This document shows, piece after piece, positions 52,901 to 61,858 of a DNA stretch of 64,000 nucleotides. Origin of the DNA: Isosphaera sp. (GTDB taxonomy: Bacteria; Planctomycetota; Planctomycetia; Gemmatales; Gemmataceae); assembly GCA_013822345.1 (NCBI GenBank), contig PNKH01000011.1, positions 1 through 64,000 of the forward strand, read 5' to 3'. A model generated the notes under the pieces. The model was not told the DNA's origin, did not search any database, and was given only the letters and a program-made list of their open reading frames with translations. Every line of letters starts with the position of its first letter. Positions within the stretch are counted from its first letter, which is position 1. The position numbers and the translations under genes were made by a program.

Positions 52901-53968
52901 CTGGAGCTGGCCGACGTGAGCGGGGCGCTGGCCGGCGGGTTGGTCCGCGCCCGGGCGAGCGTCCGGCTCGACGACACCACCCGGAACTTCTTCTCGATCA
53001 CCGTCACCGGGGCCGACCCGAAGCGACTGCTCGCCCCGTTCGGGGCGTCGGAGGTCGACATCGACGGCCCGGTGAGCGTGGCGGTCCGCGGGCGGGTCGG
53101 GCGGGAGACGCGGGCGTCCGGGAGTTTGACGCTGCCGCGCGGGTCGGTGAGCGGGGCGCAGGTGACCGACCTGCGGGTGCCGTTCGAGTTCGCGTCGGCC
53201 CGCGGCGGGTACGGCCGGCTGACGATCCGGGAGGCGATGGCCCAGGCCGGTTCCGGGCGGGCGCGGGCCGACCTGACGGTCGACTTCGGGTACGAGACGA
53301 AGGTGGACGGGCTGGTGACGTTCGTGGACGTGCCGCTGCGGGCGGTGGTCCCGAGCCTCGGGGAGGGCGGGCTGTTCGGGAACGGCCGGATCACCGGCCG
53401 GTTCGACGTGGCCGGGCGGAACGTCCGGTCGGTGGCCGACCTGACCGGGACGCTGAACGCGACGCTGAACCAGACCTCGGTGCGGGAGATCCCGCTGCTG
53501 CGGCAGGTGACGCCGTTCCTGAACCCGTCCGGGCTGACCAAGCCGTTCGACGCCGGGGACGTGAAGGGGCGGCTGGCGAACGGCGTGTTCCGGGTGGAGC
53601 GGCTGGCGCTGGCGAACCCGGCGGCGCAGCTGTTCGCGGAGGGGAGCGTGACGCTCGGCGGGCGGGTCGACCTGGACGTGGTCGCCCACACCGGGCCGAT
53701 CGGCCCGGACGCCGGTGGGCTGCGGGTGCTGATCCGCCGGCTGCCGCTGTTCGGCCCGATCCCGGTCGGGCTGGTCCGGGACGTGACCAACTTCCTGTCG
53801 AACCGGACGGTCCGGCTGACGGTGACCGGGACGACGGCGAACCCGGTGGTGCGGGTGAACGTCGGGGCGCTGTTGACGGAGGAGGCGGTGCGGTTCTTCC
53901 TGACGCGGTACGTGCTGCCGGCGGGGCTGGCGGGCGGGGTACTCGGCGGGTCGGAGATGCGGAGGTGA
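49991..53968 (+). CDS. AsmA/TamB-like large envelope protein
   Basis: A 1325-residue protein with an N-terminal membrane anchor (GLYAAGGAVLLVVLARVGLGAYL, residues ~9-31) and a long beta-rich periplasmic part. The start resembles AsmA (MPVEVTAVRVGLVTSSIG). Repeating beta segments such as SGSADLSAPELVVEGRTAK and LRGRVDANFTFADDLSAGSG continue to the C-terminus, which ends like AsmA-like_C domains (TVTGTTANPVVRVNVGAL). A Lys/Asp-rich linker (KKDPPKKDPPKKDDDG) is at ~435-455. Such proteins move lipids or assist outer-membrane assembly. The start is taken at ATG 49991; ATG 49955 is in frame. Confidence 0.78.
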   Translation: MVTARRVGKWGLYAAGGAVLLVVLARVGLGAYLSTAAGKEMVARRIADQIGMPVEVTAVRVGLVTSSIGMRVFDPAAPDPGHAEVFSVDEAKADISLFALVLGRVDPDWVDLRGANLTLHVSADGDVITTLPKAPTGGGAGTGFPVIRLADARLTIRQDGRPEFALQNLTLTAEPAGDTVRLTGAVDDPAWAKWSVSGEINRALKTGAVELATENGPLTMDRLGSVPFVPPAVWESVRPDGRGAIAVRLWAGADREVQYAVDIRPAAAALTLPDASVTLENVTGVIRVAGAKVELVGTKANVAGGALAITGELDFGREPTVIDLKVAGSGLDIRKLPPEWKLPDPKVFEGLLGGTADIVVRIHADGRVEYDGTGEGAITGVKVLGVPQEDDIPITLRKRGKRFEFQQDKPTPKKVGFVAREQVRCTSPRQDKKDPPKKDPPKKDDDGPTTLDATVRFRDIDVAELLDKLNVKLGYKLAGKVTVEAALAVPLGQAASLSAYQFTGSVSSPALTFEGLTVRDASAKMTYRDGKLTLTDLSGKIDPPGKAGGVPGTFRGTATAAVSPPGDATASLVVDRVPLGEALKAVPGFAADIRGTVSGKVNLKAPYEKLWDTTLWSGSADLSAPELVVEGRTAKDVRARGTVAKGVLTISDAAVTVEGIPVTAEATVGLADTYAFTAVVRTTGTDVTDLRKLVPEVEIPAPISGVLETETKVTGTASPLTYRATGTVKASKLTLAKSTANQVTAAWELTEERLRVSSLKAEAFGGTLTGSADVPFDRAKAGKFEVAFKDVDAAGATELVPDFPVRIAGKVSGKVGGAIPPAKPGQARVGNIDLELTAPRLTVQGVPAEKLVGTASYEAGVVRYSLEGKTLGGSFEITGRYPGQKKKDEKEKAPGPERGSLRVTGVDLARISRDVGIPALAPLRGRVDANFTFADDLSAGSGRVVLTGLKWGDTPVSRELTGVLILREGRLELADVSGALAGGLVRARASVRLDDTTRNFFSITVTGADPKRLLAPFGASEVDIDGPVSVAVRGRVGRETRASGSLTLPRGSVSGAQVTDLRVPFEFASARGGYGRLTIREAMAQAGSGRARADLTVDFGYETKVDGLVTFVDVPLRAVVPSLGEGGLFGNGRITGRFDVAGRNVRSVADLTGTLNATLNQTSVREIPLLRQVTPFLNPSGLTKPFDAGDVKGRLANGVFRVERLALANPAAQLFAEGSVTLGGRVDLDVVAHTGPIGPDAGGLRVLIRRLPLFGPIPVGLVRDVTNFLSNRTVRLTVTGTTANPVVRVNVGALLTEEAVRFFLTRYVLPAGLAGGVLGGSEMRR

Positions 53969-53976
53969 GGTTCCTG

Positions 53977-54037
53977 GTCCGAGCCCGAGCGCGAGCGAGG
54001 TTAAACGCCTGACCCTCGCTCGCGCTCGGGCTCGGAC
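53977..54037. repeat. 24-bp perfect stem palindrome (GTCCGAGCCCGAGCGCGAGC variant)
   Basis: The arms 53977-54000 and 54014-54037 are exact complements. It starts 9 nt after the AsmA-like stop. It is a diverged member of the family also used in dnaX. Confidence 0.85.
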
Positions 54038-54049
54038 GTTGGGGCACAA

Positions 54050-54358
54050 CGACCCCGCGTCCAGATCACCCGGAACATCGTGTCCAGGCAGACCCTGCGG
54101 TCGAACCCGCCGTTCCCGGTCCGGAACAGCGGGAACGCCACCGACTGGAGGCCGAGCGTGTCCGCGTGGTAGTAGCAGCCGTCCATGACCTCGTACAGGA
54201 GGTCGTGGCTCGGGCCGACCCACCCGCCCTCCCCTCGTCCACCCGCTCCCCATCTCGCCGCGGCCGACCTGGTCCAGCAGCTCGTACTTCGCCGACGGCT
54301 CTCTCGGGTTGGAGGCGGTCCGGGCGGCGCCTCGCGGGTCGGTGTAGGTCGGGTCCAT
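54050..54358 (-). pseudogene. Remnant of a protein kinase / macro-domain gene
   Basis: On the minus strand an ATG at 54358 begins a reading frame with AKYELLDQVGRGEMGSG, the start of a bacterial Ser/Thr protein kinase with its glycine-rich loop. After ~17 codons the frame is lost. In another frame ~20 bp on, LLYEVMDGCYYHADTLGLQSVAFPLFRTGNGGF and CLDTMFRVIW read like the C-terminal part of a macro domain. The kinase body is gone. It therefore looks like a decayed kinase-macro gene with an internal deletion and a frameshift. Assignment of the macro part is moderately sure. Confidence 0.55.
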
Positions 54359-54494
54359 CGTCGCGTTCCACCCCGCGGCCGGACGGCAGTTCCCTCGGAG
54401 ATCGTTCCCACCCGGCCCGATCGCTTCAAGCGCCCGACCCGGCCGACCCGATAACTCCGACAACCCCGGTAAACCGGGACACGGAGGTGGAAAC
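54359..54494. other. Gene-free end of the 53969-54494 gap
   Basis: Upstream of the kinase remnant, to the export lipoprotein start, there is no credible ORF. A GGAGGTGG ribosome-binding site for the next gene is at 54483-54490. Confidence 0.4.
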
Positions 54495-55352
54495 ATGGGT
54501 AAGCATGTCCGGCGGGTCGCGGCGGCCGGGGTGTTCCTCCTCGCCGCCGCCGGCTGCTCGACGCTCGGGGAGACGCTCGGCATCAGCTCGCCGACCAACC
54601 CGCTGAGCAAGGACGCCAAGGCGATCCGCGACACCGTCCCGAGCCCCGCCCCGGTGCCGCGGGAGCTAGCCCTGGAACTCCTCCCGGCCCACGTCGTCGA
54701 GCCGGGCGACACCCTGCTGGTCCAGCCGGTCGAGCTCGACTCCCCTCTCCGGCTGCCGCCGGACCAGCCGGTCCAGCCGGACGGGACGATCGACCTCGGG
54801 CTGTACGGCCGGCCGCTGGTCGCGGGGAAGACGCTGGCGCAGGTGGAGGAGTTGGTGCGGGCCGCGATCCGGGCGCGGGAGAAGGACGCGAAGGACCGCG
54901 ACCCGAAGGACCTGGCGGTGACGGTCCGGCTGGTCGGCCGGGCCGGGAAGGTGTTCTACGTGCTCGGGGAGGTGAACGCCCCCGGGGCGTTCCCGATCAC
55001 CGGCCGGGACACCGTGCTGTCGGCGATCACCCAGGCCGGCGGGCCGACCCGGCGGGCGTCGGTCGACAACACGGTGCTGTCGCGGCCGACGCTCCCGGAG
55101 GGGTGCCGGGTGGTGCTACCGGTCTGCTACACGAACGTGGTGCAGCTCGGGGACACGTCGACGAACTACCAGCTGCACCCCGGCGACCGGGTGTTCGTGC
55201 CGAGCAAGACGACGCGGGAGAACCTGCTCCCGGCGCGGTTCCAGCAGACGCCCGGGGCGTGCTGCGGGACGCAGGTGTCGTGCTACGCCGTCGGCGGGTG
55301 CGCCCCGCAAGGCAAGGCAGTGATCCAGGCCGCCCCGGCGGCGCTGCCGTGA
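54495..55352 (+). CDS. Polysaccharide export lipoprotein (Wza-like)
   Basis: A 285-residue outer-membrane polysaccharide export protein. The lipobox is AAAGCS (Cys at residue 21). A Poly_export domain (~65-140; VVEPGDTLLVQPVEL, VQPDGTIDLGLYGRPLVAGKTLAQVEELV) and a SLBB segment (~150-240; VFYVLGEVNAPGAFPITGRDTVLSAITQAGG) follow. The C-terminus has six cysteines in about 40 residues, including CCGTQVSC, which is unusual. It fits export of the glycans made by the transferases in region 6. A GGAGGTGG ribosome-binding site precedes the ATG. Confidence 0.87.
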   Translation: MGKHVRRVAAAGVFLLAAAGCSTLGETLGISSPTNPLSKDAKAIRDTVPSPAPVPRELALELLPAHVVEPGDTLLVQPVELDSPLRLPPDQPVQPDGTIDLGLYGRPLVAGKTLAQVEELVRAAIRAREKDAKDRDPKDLAVTVRLVGRAGKVFYVLGEVNAPGAFPITGRDTVLSAITQAGGPTRRASVDNTVLSRPTLPEGCRVVLPVCYTNVVQLGDTSTNYQLHPGDRVFVPSKTTRENLLPARFQQTPGACCGTQVSCYAVGGCAPQGKAVIQAAPAALP

Positions 55353-55359
55353 CCCCGCG

Positions 55360-55421
55360 GTCCGAGCCGGAAGCGTGAGCGACGGTCTTTGCCTTCCGTC
55401 GCTCACGCTTCCGGCTCGGAC
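55360..55421. repeat. 26-bp perfect stem palindrome (GTCCGAGCCGGAAGCGTGAGC family)
   Basis: The arms 55360-55385 and 55396-55421 are exact complements. It lies between convergent genes that stop at 55352 and 55428. Confidence 0.88.
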
Positions 55422-55427
55422 GGCACG

Positions 55428-57233
<1,806 letters not shown>

Positions 57234-57321
57234 GCTCGGCCCTGCGGGGAAGGTACGGGGGAATTGTACGGGCGGTCTCGGACCGCCGGGGTCGGTACAC
57301 TACCGCGGGCCGGGTGGTAGC

Positions 57322-57418
57322 GGTGGTGGGCCGAGCGGGCGCTTCGCCCGCTCGGCCCACCACCGCCCCGCACGGTGGGACTCGCCCGGCGAAGCGCCGG
57401 GCTCGGCCCACCCTACCC
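57322..57418. repeat. Compound palindrome (GGTGGGCCGAGC family)
   Basis: A first perfect stem (57322-57341 with 57345-57364, 3-nt loop) is followed at 57375-57418 by a segment like the right arm of the 42097-42187 element. It sits directly upstream of the SDR start (57436) in the divergent ABC-F/SDR region. Confidence 0.8.
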
Positions 57419-57435
57419 CATGGAGAGCCGCCGCG

Positions 57436-58221
57436 ATGACCCCCGCCCCGAAGACCGGCCTCGGACTGTTCGACCTCACCGGCCGGGTCGCGGTCGTGAC
57501 CGGCGGGTCGAAGGGGCTCGGCCTGGCCATCGCCTCCGGCCTCGCCGCCGCCGGGGCCGACCTCGTCCTCGTCAGCCGCACCGAAGACCAGGTCCGCTCG
57601 GCCGCCGGCCAGCTCGCCGCGGCCACCGGGCGGAAGGTAGTCGGGCTGCGGGCCGACGTGACGAACCCGGCCGACACCGAGGCGATGGCCGCCCGGGCGC
57701 TGGCGGAGTTCGGGCGGATCGACATCCTGGTGAACAACGCCGGGGTGAACATCCGCGGGCCGATCGACGGGCTGTCATTGGAGCAGTTCCGCGAGGTGAA
57801 CCGTGTGAACGTCGAAGGGGTGTGGCTGGCGTGCCGGGCGGTCGTCCCGCACATGAAGGGGCGGAAGGCGGGCCGGATCATCAACCTGTCGAGTGCGCTC
57901 GGCGTGGTCGGCCTGGCCGACCGCACCCCGTACTGTGCCAGCAAAGGGGCAGTGGTCCAGCTCACCCGGGCGCTGTCGGCCGAGCTGGCCGCGTTCGGGG
58001 TCACGGTGAACGCGATCCTGCCGGGGCCGTTCCTCACCGAGATGAACGAGGCGGTCAAGGACGACCCGAAGTTCCGCCAGTTCATCCTGGGGGCGACGAC
58101 GCTCGGGCGGTGGGGCGAACTCCACGAGATCCAGGGTGCGGCGCTGTTCCTGGCAAGCGACGCCAGCAGTTACGTCACCGGCGCCCTCCTCCCGGTCGAC
58201 GGCGGGTGGACGTCCCGGTAG
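57436..58221 (+). CDS. Short-chain dehydrogenase/reductase
   Basis: A 261-residue classical SDR. The NAD(P) motif TGGSKGLG is at ~residues 22-29, NNAG at ~97-100, the catalytic Ser in NLSSALG and the Tyr/Lys in YCASKGA (~163-167). The C-terminus (ASSYVTGALLPVDGGW) is typical of FabG-like SDRs. The start ATG gives the full Rossmann fold; longer upstream reading is the palindrome. Substrate unknown. Confidence 0.92.
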   Translation: MTPAPKTGLGLFDLTGRVAVVTGGSKGLGLAIASGLAAAGADLVLVSRTEDQVRSAAGQLAAATGRKVVGLRADVTNPADTEAMAARALAEFGRIDILVNNAGVNIRGPIDGLSLEQFREVNRVNVEGVWLACRAVVPHMKGRKAGRIINLSSALGVVGLADRTPYCASKGAVVQLTRALSAELAAFGVTVNAILPGPFLTEMNEAVKDDPKFRQFILGATTLGRWGELHEIQGAALFLASDASSYVTGALLPVDGGWTSR

Positions 58222-58366
58222 GGCCGGGAGACTGGGCGGCCGCCCCCACCCGCGCTTGGCAACCGGCCGGCCGGAGGGTACAACGGAATGGGGCTCGGAC
58301 GCCCCTCGCCTTCCGACGGACCCGCCGCAGGACGCGGCCGGCCGGCTGCCAAAGGATCCTCCCACT

Positions 58367-59458
58367 ATGGCGCGCCCCAGCGCCGACCCGGACAGTGCAA
58401 CCCGGTCCTCGGCCGGCATGAGGCGGTCGGACCGGTTCCTCGCCGGGCTCCAGTACTTCGACCGCGTCGTCCTCGTCGCCCACGTCAACCCCGACCCGGA
58501 CAGCCTCGGGGCGATGCTCGGGCTGGCCCACCTGGTCGAAAACCGCCTCGGCAAGCCCGCGGTCCTCACCCGGGACGGGCACGTCGGCCGGGCCGAGAAC
58601 CGGGCCATGATCGACGGCCTCGGCCTCGAACTCGTCCCGGTCGACGAGGTGGCCTGGCGGCCGGACGACGCGGTGGTCATGGTCGACAGCCAGCCGCGGA
58701 CCGGCCGGCACAGCTTCCCCGACTCGCTCCCGCTGTACGCGGTCATCGACCACCACGACACCCCCGGGGACCTGTCCGGGGTCGCGTTCTCCGACATCCG
58801 GGCGACCGCCGGGGCGACCTGCACCGTCGTCACCCGGTACCTGACCGACCAGGCGGTGCCGATCCCGGAGCGGGTCGCCACGGCACTCCTGTACGGGATC
58901 GAGACCGAGATAACCGGGTACCCGCGCGAGGCCGGCCCGTCCGACGACGACGCCCTCCTCCACCTGTACCCGCTGGCCGACAAGGACCTGCTCGCCAAGA
59001 TCCGCAACGCCCGCCTGCCGCACAGCCACTTCGAGGTCCTCCTCCAGGCCCTACAGAGCTCGTTCGTCTACGACCGCCTCATCATCAGCTGGGTCGACGA
59101 CCTCTCCCAGCCGGAGCAGGCGGCCGAGGTGGTCGACTTCATGATCCGGTTCGAGGAGGTCGACTGGGCGGTCTGCGGCGGCGTCTGCGGGGACAAGCTG
59201 GTGCTGTCGGTCCGGGCGGCGATCGAGAACGCCGGGGCCGGGGACCTCCTCCGGCAGGTGGTCGGGAAGCTCGGCCGGGCCGGCGGCCACGAGCGGCGGG
59301 CCGGCGGGTGCATCCGCCTGGCGAGCACGGCGCCGTCCGCGGTCGACGAGCTGCAGGCCGAGTTGCGGCGGCGGTTCCTGAAGGCGTTCAAGATCGTCGA
59401 CACCCGCGGCCAGCGGCTGGTCCCGCTCCGGGAGATGTTGGAAAACCTGCAGTCGTGA
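58367..59458 (+). CDS. DHH-family phosphoesterase (NrnA-like)
   Basis: A 363-residue DHH/DHHA1 phosphoesterase. DHH motifs: VAHVNPDPDSLGAMLG (motif I), AVVMVDSQP (II), YAVIDHHDTPGD (III), and RATAGATCTVV. The C-terminal part with AGGHERRAGGCIRL is the DHHA1 domain (GGG-like). Candidates are nanoRNA or pAp degradation. ATG 58367 follows a purine stretch AAAGGA. It may be co-transcribed with the following peptidase gene, across a palindrome. Confidence 0.88.
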   Translation: MARPSADPDSATRSSAGMRRSDRFLAGLQYFDRVVLVAHVNPDPDSLGAMLGLAHLVENRLGKPAVLTRDGHVGRAENRAMIDGLGLELVPVDEVAWRPDDAVVMVDSQPRTGRHSFPDSLPLYAVIDHHDTPGDLSGVAFSDIRATAGATCTVVTRYLTDQAVPIPERVATALLYGIETEITGYPREAGPSDDDALLHLYPLADKDLLAKIRNARLPHSHFEVLLQALQSSFVYDRLIISWVDDLSQPEQAAEVVDFMIRFEEVDWAVCGGVCGDKLVLSVRAAIENAGAGDLLRQVVGKLGRAGGHERRAGGCIRLASTAPSAVDELQAELRRRFLKAFKIVDTRGQRLVPLREMLENLQS

Positions 59459-59463
59459 CGTGC

Positions 59464-59528
59464 CGTCCGAGCCGGAAGCGTGAGCGACCGGTCGTGCCTG
59501 ACCGTCGCTCACGCTTCCGGCTCGGACG
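59464..59528. repeat. 25-bp perfect stem palindrome (GTCCGAGCCGGAAGCGTGAGC family)
   Basis: The arms 59464-59488 and 59504-59528 are exact complements. It lies between the DHH and SppA-like genes, 5 nt after the DHH stop. Confidence 0.88.
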
Positions 59529-59546
59529 ATCCCCGCCGCGTGAGCC

Positions 59547-60671
59547 ATGTCTACCACCCCGCCCGCCCCGCCCCCCGCGCCCCGAGCCCGCCGCGGCTGC
59601 CTGTTCGCCGCCGTCCTCCTCGTCCTGTTCCTCTCCCTCCTCCTCAACCTGGCCGTCGGCCTCGTCGCCGTCGGGGTGGTCGACGACCCGTTCAACCCCG
59701 ACCCCGCGGCCCTGACCGAGCGGCACCTCCTCGGCGACCCGAAGGCCCGCGACAAGATCGCGATCGTCCGGGTGACCGGCGTCCTCACCGGGGACGGCAT
59801 CCAGTACCCGGTCCGCCAACTGGAGGCGGCGGCCCGTGACCCACAGGTCCGGGCCGTGGTCCTCCGCGTCGACACCCCCGGCGGGACGGTCACCGCGAGC
59901 GAGGAGCTGTACCAGAACGTCGTCAACCTGCGCGACAACACCGGCCGGCGGTTCAAAGCGACCGGGCCGAAGCCGGTGAGCGTGTCGATGGGCGGCCTGG
60001 CCACCTCCGGCGGGTACTACGTCGCCGCCGCCGGCCGCCCGATTTCGGCGGAGCGGACCACCATCACCGGGTCGATCGGGGTGTTCGTCGCCATCCCGAA
60101 CGTCGCCGAACTGGCCAAGGAAAACGGGGTGAAGTTGGAACTCATCAAGGCCGGCGGGATCAAGGCGGCCGGGTCGTTCTTCCACGAACTGTCGCCGCAG
60201 GAGCGGCAGACGTGGCAGGACACCGTCGACTCGGCCTACGACCGGTTCCTGGAGGTGATCGCCGCCAACCGCCCCGGGCTGACCGGGAAGGGGCTGCGGG
60301 ACGACGTGGTGATCGACCGGCCGATCCCGAAGCGGGACGACAAGGGGAACCCGCTGGCCGAGCAGGTGCGGTACACCCGCACCCTGGCCGACGGCGGGAC
60401 GTACACCGCGGCCGACGCCCAGAAGTTCAAGCTGGTGGACCGGATCGACGACCTGCCGGCGGCGGTGCGGGCGTCCGCCGAGGCGAACGGGCTGGGGTCG
60501 TTCCGGGCGGTGGTGTACGACCGCACCCCCGGGTGGCTCGAACGGCTCACCGGCCTGAACCTCCGGAACCGGGCTCCGGGGCTCGACCCCGGCGACCTGG
60601 CCGCCACCCTCACCCCCCGGTTGTGGTACTTGTCCCCGGCCGTCGATGTCGGCCTGCTGTCCGGGCCGTAA
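59547..60671 (+). CDS. sppA: Signal peptide peptidase SppA-like (S49)
   Basis: A 374-residue membrane-anchored serine protease. One N-terminal span (FAAVLLVLFLSLLLNLAVGLVAVG, residues ~22-45) precedes the S49 domain. The Ser nucleophile is in GLATSGGYYVA (~residue 155) and the general-base Lys in AGGIKAAGS (~212), the Ser/Lys dyad of the family. GSIGVFVAIPN is the other conserved region. It cleaves remnant signal peptides or other membrane peptides. The Pro-rich extreme N-terminus is cytoplasmic. Confidence 0.9.
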   Translation: MSTTPPAPPPAPRARRGCLFAAVLLVLFLSLLLNLAVGLVAVGVVDDPFNPDPAALTERHLLGDPKARDKIAIVRVTGVLTGDGIQYPVRQLEAAARDPQVRAVVLRVDTPGGTVTASEELYQNVVNLRDNTGRRFKATGPKPVSVSMGGLATSGGYYVAAAGRPISAERTTITGSIGVFVAIPNVAELAKENGVKLELIKAGGIKAAGSFFHELSPQERQTWQDTVDSAYDRFLEVIAANRPGLTGKGLRDDVVIDRPIPKRDDKGNPLAEQVRYTRTLADGGTYTAADAQKFKLVDRIDDLPAAVRASAEANGLGSFRAVVYDRTPGWLERLTGLNLRNRAPGLDPGDLAATLTPRLWYLSPAVDVGLLSGP

Positions 60672-61023
60672 CCAGCCACAGGTCTCACGCCACCCACGTT
60701 TCCACTCCGACGCCGTTATATTTGTCCGTGCTGTGGGTATTTGCAGGTAACGCTCGGTGATCGGGAACGTGTCCACCTAACTGTCTAGTCCACCTCCGGC
60801 ACCACTTTCGCACCTGCTTTCCCAGATTATCGCCGCCGCCCGGCTTCGATACTGGTTTTAGAATGGAGTGGCGGACCGGTTTTTTCAGATTTCCTGCGAA
60901 CAAACGGGGTTGGGGCTCGTCCAAAACGTTGGGCTTGGTCTAAGGTTTGAGTGATGCGTTCGGGACAACCTGTCGAAGCTGTCGGCAGTGTCGGAGAATC
61001 CGTGAGGGAATCGCTGCGATTTT
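60672..61023. other. Gene-free, AT-richer region before dksA-like gene
   Basis: From 60672 to 61197 there is no supported gene. The sequence is clearly less GC-rich than its neighbours and holds several T-runs (60880-60885, 61019-61025). Short ORFs on the minus strand (such as 60685-60924) have no recognisable coding features. A promoter is described at its right end. Confidence 0.5.
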
Positions 61024-61052
61024 TTGAATTGGCAAGACTTGACCTCTATAGT
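61024..61052 (+). promoter_or_regulatory. Putative sigma-70 promoter of the DksA-like gene
   Basis: TTGAAT at 61024-61029 and TATAGT at 61047-61052 are 17 bp apart. This is the best promoter pair in the window and would give a ~140-nt 5' leader before the ATG at 61198. Confidence 0.55.
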
Positions 61053-61197
61053 GGGTGGTGGGGGAAAGAGAAGTAACTCAGGACGGATTCGACCCGAACC
61101 GACCTTGAAACCATTTTCGCCTGCCGAGCGTATCTAAACCGATCAAGCTCCCACGGTTACACCGGTCGGAAGCTGCAGACCTGGGAGGTGTTTGACC

Positions 61198-61662
61198 ATG
61201 GCCCGTCAAGACGCCCTACTCCGGCTCCACAAGACACTCGTGAACCGTCGTACCGAGTTGCGGAAGCGGCTCGGGATGGAACTCGAAGACTTGGCTCACG
61301 TTAAGCACTCCTCGGCCTCCGGGGACGCGGCCGACGCCGCGTTCGACTCCTCCGGCGAGGAAATCGCCTCCACCCTCGCCGAACTCGAGTCGAAGGAGCT
61401 GGCACAGGTCGAGCGGGCGATCCGCCGCCTCAAGTCCGGTTCCTACGGCAAGTGCGAGGTCTGCTCCGTCCGCATCCCGGTCGCGCGGCTGAACGCCCTC
61501 CCGTTCAGCACGCTCTGCATCAAGTGCCAGCGGGAGATGGAGAAGGAGGGCGGCTGGCTCGCCGGCCGGTCGGCCGAGGACTGGGGGCGGATCACCGACG
61601 GCTCCCCGATGGAGGACCGCGAGGTCCGGCTCTCGGACCTCGAGATCGACCTCAGCAAGTGA
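61198..61662 (+). CDS. DksA/TraR-type zinc-finger protein
   Basis: A 154-residue protein of the DksA/TraR family. An N-terminal helical coiled-coil-like part (~1-85; DALLRLHKTLVNRRTELRKRLGMELEDL, with acidic SSGEEIASTLAELESKEL) is followed by a four-Cys zinc finger C-x2-C-x17-C-x2-C (CEVC at ~86, CIKC at ~107) and a C-terminal tail. DksA-like proteins bind RNA polymerase in stress responses. GGGAGGTG lies upstream of the ATG at 61198; TTG 61192 is less likely. Intrinsic terminator 34 nt after the stop. Confidence 0.88.
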   Translation: MARQDALLRLHKTLVNRRTELRKRLGMELEDLAHVKHSSASGDAADAAFDSSGEEIASTLAELESKELAQVERAIRRLKSGSYGKCEVCSVRIPVARLNALPFSTLCIKCQREMEKEGGWLAGRSAEDWGRITDGSPMEDREVRLSDLEIDLSK

Positions 61663-61695
61663 ACCCCGACCGGCCGGCTCTGCCGGTCGTCGCGA

Positions 61696-61727
61696 GCCCG
61701 CGGCCTGCACAGGCCGCGGGCTTTTTT
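61696..61727 (+). terminator. Intrinsic terminator of the DksA-like gene
   Basis: An 11-bp GC stem (61696-61706 with 61711-61721) with a GCAC loop is directly followed by six T (61722-61727). This is a textbook Rho-independent terminator. Confidence 0.85.
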
Positions 61728-61858
61728 CGTCCCCTGCCGCCCCGCCGCCCGGAAACCGCGCCGGCCCGACCGATCCTGCCGCCTGTCCGACCGCGCCGCC
61801 GCGTAGAGTGTCGGAAGGCGGCAACCAGGCTCAAGTCGCGCGGTCCGCGGGGTCGGTC

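Noticed and set aside
50435-54712. Very long antisense open frame (about 1425 codons) opposite the AsmA-like gene
   Set aside because: High GC removes stop codons on the reverse strand; its sequence is low-complexity Arg/Pro/Gly and has no domain. Only its first ~40 residues hold a real kinase remnant.
60685-60924. 79-codon minus ORF in the AT-richer gap
   Set aside because: No ribosome-binding site, family resemblance or composition typical of the neighbouring genes.
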